NCBI GenBank assembly: GCA_014904845.1
Contig: MU119907.1
Coordinates: 1 to 13,294 of the forward strand
Direction of reading: 5' to 3'
DNA length: 13,294 nt
Source: Acephala macrosclerotiorum
Lineage: Eukaryota > Ascomycota > Leotiomycetes > Helotiales > Mollisiaceae
Part shown: in pieces, positions 1-8,822 of the stretch
Layout of the letters: each line of letters starts with the position of its first letter
Numbering within the stretch: the stretch's first letter is position 1
The notes under the pieces: model-generated
Told to the model about the DNA's origin: nothing
Database searches by the model: none
What the model saw: the letters and a program-made list of their open reading frames with translations, nothing else
Made by a program: the position numbers and the translations under genes

Positions 1-80
1 TAATATAAAATTATTTATTTAAAATTTTTAAAATTTTTTATTCGAAATTAATATTATAATATTTTAATTATATATATTAA

Positions 81-144
81 TACGTTTTAAAAAAAAAATT
101 ATAAAAATAAAATTTTTTTATAATTTTTTATTATTTAAAACGTA
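81..144. repeat. Imperfect 64-bp inverted repeat (hairpin)
   Basis: TACGTTTTAAA at 81-91 is matched by its exact reverse complement TTTAAAACGTA at 134-144. The inner arms also pair over a TTATAAAA block after a 3-base length difference, so most of the 64 bp can fold back. It could be a small MITE-like relic or a chance fold in A/T-rich DNA. The CpG at each end is the only non-A/T content. No target-site duplication is evident. Confidence 0.45.
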
Positions 145-530
145 AAAATATTTGTTTATTTTTTTATATAATTTTTTTAATTTTATTAGTAAATTTTTTT
201 TTTAAATTTATACGTTTTTTATTTTTAAAATTCAATTAATTTATTATATTATTTTTTTATATATAAATTTTATAATTTTAATTTTTATTTTGAAAATTTT
301 TATAATATTATTATTAAATTTTAAAAATTTTTTTTATTAAATCTCGAAAATACGAATTTTATATATAAAAAACGAAATAAAAATAATTATAATACGTTTA
401 TATAAATTATATAATATAATTTTAATAATTAATAAAAAATTATTAATAAATTATTATTAAAAAAAAATTAATTACAATTAATAATATTAATAATAAATTT
501 ATAAAAATTAAAAATATAATAAAAAAGATT

Positions 531-590
531 TTAAATAAATAAAAAAAAAATTAAATAAATAAATAAAAAATTAAATAAATAAAAAAAAAA
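531..590. repeat. Three-copy 20-bp A-rich tandem repeat
   Basis: Three consecutive 20-bp units begin at 531, 551 and 571. Each opens with TTAAATAAATAA and continues into an A run. The middle unit differs by one extra T interruption. The repeat contains no G or C. It looks like replication-slippage expansion in A-rich DNA, with no sign of function. Confidence 0.7.
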
Positions 591-1135
591 ATTAAAAATA
601 AAATTATAATAAAATTTTTTTTTAAAAATAAATAAAATTAAAAAATCGTATATTGTATTTTAATAAATTCAATTTAATTTAATTAAAAATTTTAATAATA
701 TATTTAAATATTATAATTAAAAAACTTTTTTTTAAATTTAAATATTTTAATAATTAAATTAAAAATTTTATTAATAAATTTTATAATAAATATATATATT
801 AAAAATTCGAATAAATATTTCGTATAAAACGTTTTATATTTCGTAAAATTATTATTAAAAAAAATAAAATTTATAAAAATATTTTTTCGATTTATCGATT
901 ATAAAAAAATATTAATATTTTTAAAAATTATAAACAATAATTTAATAATTATAAATTTAAATAAAATAAATTTAAAAAAATTATATTTTATTATTTATTT
1001 TTATAAATTTTTAATAATTAAAAAATATATTAAAAAATAATCGATTATTATTATTAATAATATAAATATTTAAAACGTTAAATTTTAAAAAATTATTAAT
1101 ATTAATATTTTATTTTTTTAATTAATTTTATTAAT

Positions 1136-1136
<1 letters not shown>

Positions 1137-1184
<48 letters not shown>
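1137..1184. repeat. (AAT)4-(ATT)12 microsatellite
   Basis: Four AAT units at 1137-1148 run directly into twelve perfect ATT units at 1149-1184. Because AAT and ATT are complementary, the junction is itself a self-complementary hairpin. It is the longest uninterrupted trinucleotide array I see in the window and is probably length-variable between isolates. Confidence 0.85.
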
Positions 1185-1187
<3 letters not shown>

Positions 1188-1214
1188 TTTTTTATATAAA
1201 ATTTTTTATTTTTT

Positions 1215-1241
1215 AAATTTTTTAAATTTTTCAAATTTTTT
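1215..1241. repeat. Three-copy 9-bp tandem repeat
   Basis: The 9-bp unit AAATTTTTT occurs three times in a row at 1215, 1224 and 1233. The middle copy ends in C instead of T, at 1232. This is a small low-complexity repeat with no visible role. Confidence 0.6.
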
Positions 1242-1718
1242 AATTTTTTTTTTATTTCGATTTTTATATTAATTAAATTTAAAAAATTTATTATTAATAA
1301 TAAAAAATATTATAATATATTTATATTTATATTAAAAAAATATAAAATTATTATTATTTTATTATATATTAATATTATTTTATTTCGATTAATTCGCGAA
1401 TTTCGATTAAATAATATACGTTTAATAATTAATTATACGTATAATATAAACGATATTTAAAAATTAAATATTATTAATTATATTAAAATTTTAAATATTA
1501 TTTATAATATTTATAAATATTCGATTATTAAATAATTTTATTAAGTTTATTATATAACGTTTTATAAAAATTTCAATTTATATTTTAAAAATAATAAAAA
1601 ATAAATTAAAATTATAAAAATATAATTATTTAAAATTTATAAATTATATATTAAAAAAAAAATTTCAATTTATTTAAATTTATTTTAATATTTATTTTTA
1701 TTATTTTTTATTATTTTT

Positions 1719-1927
1719 TATTAATATTATTAAAAATACTTATTATTAATAATAAATTAAAAACGAAATAAATAAATAAATTAAATAATTCGTTAATTAA
1801 TTATAAATTATAAATTTAATAAATACGTAAAAACTAAAAAATATAATTTCAACTTTAGTGCAAACGGCGCTAGTCCCGATCTGGCCTAGTACCGCACGTG
1901 ACTACTAAACTAATATTGTATTTATAT
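1719..1927. repeat. 209-bp direct repeat, copy 1 (possible LTR)
   Basis: This stretch aligns without gaps to 8614-8822 at a constant offset of 6895 bp, with 178 of 209 positions identical by hand alignment. Alignment fails abruptly on both sides, at 1718 and 1928. Of 31 differences, 30 are transitions and one (1819 A versus C) is a transversion; copy 1 keeps G or C in 28 of the transitions. It contains the GC-rich palindromic island at 1857-1903 inside A/T-rich arms. The arms are nearly as A/T-rich in both copies, so they were probably A/T-rich before the copies separated. The 6.9-kb spacing suits the two LTRs of a retrotransposon. On the minus strand an A11 tract (T11 at 1933-1943) lies just inside the boundary, where a polypurine tract would be. 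However, TG/CA ends and a target-site duplication are not evident, so an unrelated dispersed repeat is also possible. Confidence 0.85.
1857..1903. other. GC-rich imperfect palindrome (surviving island)
   Basis: 28 of 47 bases are G or C, against roughly one in ten in the surroundings. The core is a 20-bp near-palindrome at 1870-1889, with CTAG at each end and GATC in the centre; 8 of 10 base pairs match. Outside the core, CGG at 1865-1867 can pair with CCG at 1892-1894, and AGT at 1857-1859 with ACT at 1901-1903 if one base bulges. An E-box, CACGTG, lies at 1895-1900. The orthologous bases of copy 2 (8752-8798) have lost 17 of the 28 G/C, all by C-to-T or G-to-A change. It may be a promoter or operator core of a retroelement LTR, or a foldback element. 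No matching Pol III A/B box set or tRNA fold was found. Confidence 0.8.
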
Positions 1928-2190
1928 TAATATTTTTTTTTTTGTAATAAGAATTAATTTAATTTAATTATTTAAAAGAATTTTTTTTTTTTTATTATAA
2001 TTCGTTAATACGTAAAACTCGCTAATATTCTAATATAAAAATTATATAATTAAACTTTAAAAATAACGCTAGTAAATTAATACTATTCTCGAAATTCGTC
2101 GAAAATTATAAATACTGAAATTAGAGTAATTTTTTTTTTTTAATTTTATAAATTAAATAATTACAAAATTCGAAATATAATATAAAAATT
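1928..2190. other. AT-rich spacer with mildly elevated C/G
   Basis: No gene is visible. The segment directly downstream of repeat copy 1 begins with a T11 tract at 1933-1943. It retains more non-CpG C and G than the DNA upstream, for example around 2015-2125 (ACTCGCTAA, AACGCTAGTAA, CTGAAATTAGAG). If the 209-bp repeats are LTRs, this is the first internal sequence; a primer-binding site cannot be identified. Confidence 0.55.
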
Positions 2191-2438
2191 ACTTTTTTTT
2201 TATTTTTTTTTTTTAATAAATATTTTTTTTAATTTTTTATACTATTTTTATTTTTATTTTTTTTTTAATTTATTTTTTTATTCGAATTTTAAAATAATTC
2301 GTATTTAAAAACTTTTTTTTTATTTTTTTTTTTTAATAAATATTTTTTTTAATTTTTTATACTATTTTTATTTTTATTTTTTTTTTAATTTATTTTTTTA
2401 TTCGAATTTTAAAATAATTCGTATTTAAAAACTTTTTT
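2191..2438. repeat. Perfect 120-bp tandem duplication
   Basis: Bases 2191-2310 are repeated exactly at 2311-2430, and eight further bases match to 2438, giving about 2.07 copies with no mismatch. Each unit is a long pyrimidine-rich tract on the plus strand with two CpGs (TTCGAA and TTCGTA) and the same rare non-CpG C residues. The unit is shorter than the few hundred base pairs usually needed to trigger RIP. Perfect identity in a region where other repeats have diverged suggests the duplication arose after mutation ended. An assembly artefact in low-complexity sequence is the alternative. Confidence 0.9.
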
Positions 2439-4149
2439 AAAATTTTATTAAATCTTAATTTTATTATAATATTCGTTAAATTATTTTAATCGTTAATTTA
2501 TTAAATTTTTTATAATTTTCTACGTTTATACGATTAACGAAAAATTATAATATTGATTATAAAACGCTTTTTTTTAATCGTTTTTAATTTAATTAAATAT
2601 TTGTATAACGAATATAAATTTATATAAACGATTATTAAAATTTTAAAAAAATCGAATTATTAAATAATTATATTAATAATAAATTCGATTATAATCGTTA
2701 TATCGATTTTTTTTATTATATTATATATTTTAAAAATTATAATAAATAAAAAAAAATTTAATTTCGAATTTTTTATCGTTTAATTAACGTTTATTTATTA
2801 AAATAATTTTATATTTAATTTAAAAACTAAAATTTTTATTATTTATAAATAAATTATCGATAAAAACGAAAAATTTTATCGTAAGTAAATTAAAAATAAT
2901 ATATTTAAATTTTCGATTTAAATTTTTAATTTATTATTTTAATTTTTTATTTAATATAATAATTTTTTTTTTATTAAATTTTAATATTAAATAATAATAA
3001 ATAAATCGAAAACTATTTTAAATTAATAAATTATAATAATATAAATTTTTTTAATTCGTTATTTTTAATATTTAATTTAAAAATTAAATAATTTAATATT
3101 TATTAATTTAATTTTTTTATTTTAATTTTTTTATCGTAATTAAATCGTATTTTCGAATTAAATTAAAACGTATTTATTAAATTCGTTTTTTTGAAGAGTA
3201 AAAAATTCTTTTTTTATTAATATAAACATATCGTCGATTTATATTTTAATAACGTCGAAAAATTTTTTAATAATCGTAATTAAAAAATAAAAATCGTATA
3301 TCGATATAATTATAAATAATTTCTTTTTATAATACTTATAATACGTAATTTATTAATATATTTTTATTTTCGTAATTTTATATAAAAATTTTAAAATAAT
3401 TATAATTGTATTTATTAAATATAAATAGTAAATTTTTTTCGATAAACGTATTAATATAAATCGTTAAAAATTTATTATAAATTAAATATAAATTTAAATA
3501 ATATTACGAAATTATATTTTAATTTTTTTATTTAAAAATTAAATTAAAAAAAATATTAAAATAATAATTAATCGTTAATTAATTTTTTAAATTATTGAAA
3601 ATTACATGAAAATTTTTTTTTTTTTCGTTATTATATTTTTAAATTATTAATTTCGATTTCTCGTAAAAAATATCGATAATTTTTTTTTTAATTTTATTAA
3701 TTAATTTCGAATTAAAAATTCGAATTTTAATATATTTATTAAAATCGTATTAAATGAAATTAAAAAAAAATTTTATAATTAAATTATTGATTTTTTTTTT
3801 TAAAACGTTTTAAATAATTATTTAAAAATTGTAATTATATTTTCTTTTGTAATTTTAATAATAATTTTATATCGTTTTTTTTTTATTTATTATAAAAACT
3901 ATAAAAATTTTAATTTTTTCGACGATAATAATAAAAAATTAATCGTTAAAATCTTTGTAATTTTTTTCGTCGTTTTCGATAAAATTATAACGTTTATTTT
4001 ATTTAAATTTTTTATTACGTACGTTTTTATTTCGTGATTTTTTTAAACGTTTTCAATTATGTTTTTTAATTAGTTTTTCGTTTATTTCGTTCGATTAAAA
4101 AAAGAAAAAGTTTTTTTTTAATTTTTTTAATTATTTTTTTAATTATTAA
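2439..4149. other. Gene-free, RIP-like AT-rich DNA
   Basis: No intact gene, RNA or long repeat is visible. CpG dinucleotides are relatively frequent, for example around 2520-2580, 3230-3310 and 3900-4110, while CpA, CpT and CpC are rare. This density of CpG remnants suggests the starting sequence had ordinary or high GC content, such as transposon coding sequence. Every frame I sampled is broken by TAA codons, as expected if CAA, CAG, CGA and TGG were mutated. The element family cannot be named by eye. Confidence 0.65.
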
Positions 4150-7100
4150 TTCGATTATAAACATTTAATATTTCTTTTTTTATATAATAAAATTTAATGA
4201 TCGTTAAACGAAAACTAGTCAATTTATAAAATATATTGATTATATATATTTCTTTATTAATTACTAATAATTTATATACTTTTTTTTATTTATTTTTTTT
4301 ATATTAAACGCGTACTTTAAATAAAATTAATAAATCTAATATAAACTTCGTATTTAGATCGTTTTTTATTATAAACGCGTCGTTAATTTAATATTAAATA
4401 TATAAACGACGTATTTTTTTAATAATTAATAACAATAATACGTTATTATTAATCATTTTAAAGTATACTCTAAAAATTAATAATAGAAATATAATATTGT
4501 TCTATTTTATTAAATTGTTAATAATTTTAATTATTATTTATAAAATTATATTTTTATTAATTTATTTTTCAATTAATTCGTTATAAATAATCTCGTAAGT
4601 TTAATATAATAAAATATAGTATTTTTTTATTTTTCTTATATTATTATAAATTTTAATAAGTATTTCTTTAATTTTAATCGCTATTATTTTAACGTTTTAT
4701 TAAAACTTTATAAACGAAATTTTTTTTTTAATATTATAAATAATATAATTTAATAATTTTAATATATATCGATTTAATATATACGTAGTATATTTTATAC
4801 TATTTTCGTAAATATATTCTTTATAAATTTAATAGTTTAAAATACTATAAACGAGTTTATTATTTGTAAAACTAATTTTTTATTTAAATATAAAACGTCG
4901 ATAATAATCGAATAATTAAACTCGTAATTATTTTATAAAATAAATTTAAATTTTTTAAATAATTATTTATATATTTAATAGTAATAATAATATTTAATAA
5001 AATATTAAATATATTTAATATTTATATTATAATTAACTCGTTAAAAAACTCTTATAAAACGTTATACTAATAAATAATTAAAACGTTTATATAATTCGTA
5101 TAATTTTATATTAATAAAATAATTTCAAATTAAATTTTTTTTTAATTAATATAATAATATTTATAAATAATTTTATTGTTTTATAATAAAAACGATTTTA
5201 TTTTTTTAAATTAAAATATTTTTTAAATTGTCGAGTTTTATATTTATAGTATTTATATTTTAAATATAAAATAAAAAAAATATATTTATAAAAATAATAT
5301 AAAAAATAATAATATTTAATAAAATATCGATTCGAATAATTTCTTATAATAAAATAATACTTTTATTAAAACGAATTTTATAAATCTCGATCGTAAAAAT
5401 ATTTAAATAAATATTAATATTAAGTTTTCATAGTACTATAAATTGCAATTAATTAATAATTAATACTTCGACGATTTTATTATTCGATATAATCCTTTGA
5501 AAAAATTTTAAAAAATATTAATTTTCGAAAATAAAAAATAAATATTAATTCGATTTAAATAATTCGAATTATAATAATAAAATATTAAATATATTTTTTT
5601 TTGTAATAATATAACGAATAAATTAATTATTTAAAATAATTATTATTTACGTATTATCGACTTTTTTAAATTCGATAAAATAATTTTTATTTTTGTTTTT
5701 TATTTTTATATTTATTAGTAATTAATCAATTTTTATTATTTAATTATTTTTTAATAAACTTTTTATTTTTTCGATTTTAATAAAAAAAATTTAATAATAA
5801 ATTATTATAATATTTCGATTTATTATATATTAAATTTATTATTAAAACTTTATATATATTTATTATTATTTTTTTATCGTATATTTTATAAATTAATATT
5901 TCGATTTATTATAAATATAATATTTCTTTTAATATAATTTTTTTTAAAATTTATAATTTTTACGATATTTATTTCGAAAATTTTCTCGATTTTAATATTT
6001 TCGATTTTATTTTTAATCGCGTTTTTTATTTCGTTTTTTATAAATACGATCGATTTAATTTTAATCGAGTTCGTTTTTTTTTTAATTTTAAAAAGTAAAA
6101 TTTAAATTATATTATTATATTTCACGTAATCGCGTCGTAATATTTATTATTAATTGCAATTTAATATAAACGTTTTTAAAAGTATTAATAAACTTATAAA
6201 AAGCAAAATTGTACTTTTTAATATTTCGATAAATACTAATAATTTAATTTCGTAAATTATATTTCGTTTAATATTTCAATAATAAATTTAATTAAATTTT
6301 TTAAAATTAATCGAAAAATATTTATACATATTCTAATTTAATTTTTATTAGATTCATCGTAATAGTTTTTATTACAATTATTTCTTTTTATAAAAATATA
6401 TATAATTATATTAAGAAAGTTTTTTATATATTAATTAGTTATTAATAGTATTAATAGTTTACTAATGGTATACGCTATGTAGTAATTACATGTTTAAAAC
6501 TTTAGCGTCTAATAATAATCGATTAATAAATGGATTTAAACTAATAAAAACATTAAAACTCTCGACTTTCGACGACTATAAACGATTACGCGCGATTTTT
6601 ATATAGTTATATTTAATTAATTAAATGGTTTAATTTTTAAATATTTTAATTTAAATATTTTAATTTAAATTTTTAATATTAAATAGCGTAATATAACGTA
6701 ATACAATTACTCGTATATTTAATCAGTATTTTTACGCGCGTAAACTTTATTTAAATCGATCGATTTTACGATTAAATTTTAAATAGTATTAATATTTTCA
6801 ATTTTTATTTTTATTTATTTATATAATTTATAAAACGATAAAAATTTATTAATCGAATAAAGCGCGATTATTAATCTATATATAAATTTTAACGAAAAAT
6901 ATTAAAATTTAATAAGTTTTAATTTATAATTTAATATTTTAATACGCGCTCGATAAATTTATTTAAAACTTTTATAATAAATTAAATAAATACTATAAAT
7001 TATAAGTTTTAAATATTTAAATATTTAATTTTAAATTAGTATTATTAATAATATTTTAATATTATTAGTATCGAATTAACACTATTAATATTAAATTAAA

Positions 7101-7170
7101 ATAATTAATAACGTTAATAATCGATTAAATTATTATTAACTCGCTAATAGTATTATTAATACACGTGTTT
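4150..7170. other. Less eroded AT-rich zone, no intact gene
   Basis: This zone retains clearly more G and C outside CpG than the rest, as in AGTATACTC near 4461 and TGGTATACGC near 6467. The best-preserved patch is about 6440-6770; its row at 6481 has 12 G/C in 60. No frame is open for a plausible protein and no domain motif was recognised. Two adjacent 14-bp perfect palindromes lie at 6731-6744 and 6753-6766, and an 8-bp palindrome ACACGTGT lies at 7161-7168. It lies between the two 209-bp repeats, so it would be the internal part of the element if those are LTRs. It may instead be a younger insertion or DNA exposed to fewer rounds of mutation. Confidence 0.55.
6636..6670. repeat. 14-bp tandem repeat
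   Basis: AAATATTTTAATTT occurs at 6639-6652 and again at 6653-6666, and the periodicity extends from 6636 to 6670. The unit is pure A/T. It is a small local duplication inside the least eroded zone, with no evident function. Confidence 0.7.
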
Positions 7171-8613
7171 TTCGGTAAAACGATTAACAAAAAATATTTT
7201 TTTTAATATAACGATTTTTTTTAATCTCGAAATAAATTTTTTTTATTATTATTAATATAATAAAATCGAAATCTCTTTTTAAAAATTTATTAAAATAAAA
7301 TGCGTTTATACGTTTTATAAAACTAATAAAAAATATTTTATCGCATTAATTTTAAAATAATTCGATTTTATTATAATAATTATAAAAAATCGATAATTTA
7401 CAATTAAAAATATTATATAATTTTTTATATAATTTTTTATTATCGATATAAATTTTTATTAAATTTGTAAATAATTTAATAAAAATACTTTATAAATTAT
7501 TATATTAATTTGATTATTATTAAAAAAATTATTAGTAAATAAATTAAATATTTTATATTATATTAAATAAATTCGTATTTGTAAAAAAAATTATAATAAA
7601 AAAAATATGAAAAATAATTGTAAAAATAATTATATTCGTAATAAAAAAATGTATACTAGTAATTAAAATCGTAAAAATAATTATATTTTAATTATTAAAT
7701 ATTAATATTAAAATATTTTAATTTACTAATTAAATTAATCGATTTTATCAAAAGAAAAAAATTTTATTTTTTAATTAATCGACGATTTTTATTTATATTT
7801 ATTTATAAAACTTTTTTTAAATTATTAATAATAAACTTTTTATTTTTCGATATTTAAATTTTATAAATACGTAAAAAATCTCGTAAATAGCGTATAAAAA
7901 TTTTATATATTAAATATAAAATTTTTTACGAGTAATTTTTAAAGTTTTTTTAAAAGTATTTTTATAAATTATAATTAAAATTTTTTTTTTTTTTATATAT
8001 TTCAAAGTAATAAAAAATATATTTATTTAATATTTTTTCGTTAAAATTTTTCTCGTTCGTAAAATCGAATTTTTTTTTTTTTTATTTTTATTTTAAAAAA
8101 ATTTAATTTTAAATAAATTTATTATTTTAAAAAATAATTATATAATAAATAATAAAAAGATTAAAAATTTTAATTCGAATTCGAATAAATATTATTATTA
8201 ATATTTATACGTTTTCGATTAAATAACGAATACAAATATAAATTTTTTTTTAAAAATTTATTTTTAATATAAATTCGAATAAATTAATATAAATTTAAAA
8301 TCGTTTTTACGTTTTTTTATTCGTTTTTCGTAAACGTTATTATTTTACGTAATAAACGTAAATTTAAAAAGTAAATATAAATTTAAAATTATTCTCGTAT
8401 TATTTTTTTTAAGTTTTTAATAATTTCAATATTTTCAACGCGTTTTTATAAGAGAATTTTTATAAATTTTTATTTTTTCGAAAATATATTAATTATTTTA
8501 AATATTTTTTTATAAAAAGTAAATTATTTAAAAAAGATTTTTTTTTTTATAAATTAGTTTTTTTTAAATAAAAATTTAATTATTTTATAAATAATTAAAT
8601 AATTATTAATTAA
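7171..8613. other. Gene-free, RIP-like AT-rich DNA
   Basis: No gene, RNA or domain relic was recognised. C and G are again mostly confined to CpG, with a denser CpG cluster around 8160-8460. A two-copy 12-bp tandem repeat of ATATAATTTTTT lies at 7415-7438. The DNA just left of repeat copy 2 is not purine-rich, so it does not support a plus-strand polypurine tract there. Confidence 0.6.
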
Positions 8614-8822
8614 TATTAATATTATTAAAAATATTTATTATTAATAATAAATTAAAAACGAAATAAATAAATAAATTAAATAATTTATTAATTAATTATA
8701 AATTATAAATTTACTAAACGTATAAAAATTAAAAAATATAATTTTAATTTTAGTACAAATAATACTAATCTCGATTTGATCTAATATTACACGTAATTAT
8801 TAAATTAATATTATATTTATAT
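8614..8822. repeat. 209-bp direct repeat, copy 2 (eroded; possible LTR)
   Basis: This is the colinear, gap-free partner of 1719-1927. The segment matching the GC island (8752-8798) keeps only 11 of 28 G/C and is now a poor palindrome. The E-box has become CACGTA at 8790-8795. Two CpGs of copy 1, at 1865/1866 and 1868/1869, read TA here. At 8719-8720 this copy keeps a CG where copy 1 has TA; copy 1 keeps the next dyad, at 1826-1827, which reads TA here. The ancestor therefore probably read CGCG. Copy 2 is the more heavily mutated of the pair. Confidence 0.85.

Larger units (their letters stand above)
1..1718. other. Gene-free, RIP-like AT-rich DNA
   Basis: No open frame of useful length, RNA gene or recognisable protein motif is visible. 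The DNA is almost pure A/T, with scattered CG dinucleotides that mostly sit in TCGA, ACGT, TCGT or ACGA contexts. Other C or G is rare. The stretch holds several simple repeats and one hairpin, listed separately, and short palindromes centred on surviving CpG: a 16-bp one at 823-838 (TATAAAACGTTTTATA) and a 12-bp one at 1391-1402 (AATTCGCGAATT). Such palindromes are expected by chance when only CpG survives in A/T. What the stretch was before erosion cannot be read by eye. Confidence 0.75.

Noticed and set aside
1895..1902. Budding-yeast point centromere element CDEI (minus strand GTCACGTG)
   Set aside because: The octamer fits RTCACRTG, and A/T-rich DNA lies beside it. But no CDEIII-like sequence with its central CCG was found at the expected distance, and the same octamer is a common E-box.
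1857..1903. tRNA, 5S rRNA or Pol III SINE core in the GC island
   Set aside because: Neither strand gives a convincing A box plus B box or a cloverleaf. The minus strand shares short words with 5S rRNA (TTAGTAGT, GTACTAGG), but they are in the wrong order and the match does not extend.
1857..1903. Yeast mitochondrial GC cluster in an AT-rich mitochondrial genome
   Set aside because: A palindromic GC patch in an A/T sea recalls such clusters. But there are no mitochondrial genes, CpG is spread throughout, and the second copy differs by directional transitions typical of RIP.
7415..7438. Tandem 12-bp AT repeat as a replication origin element
   Set aside because: Only two copies of a pure A/T unit are present, with no initiator-binding pattern. 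Such repeats are expected in this composition.
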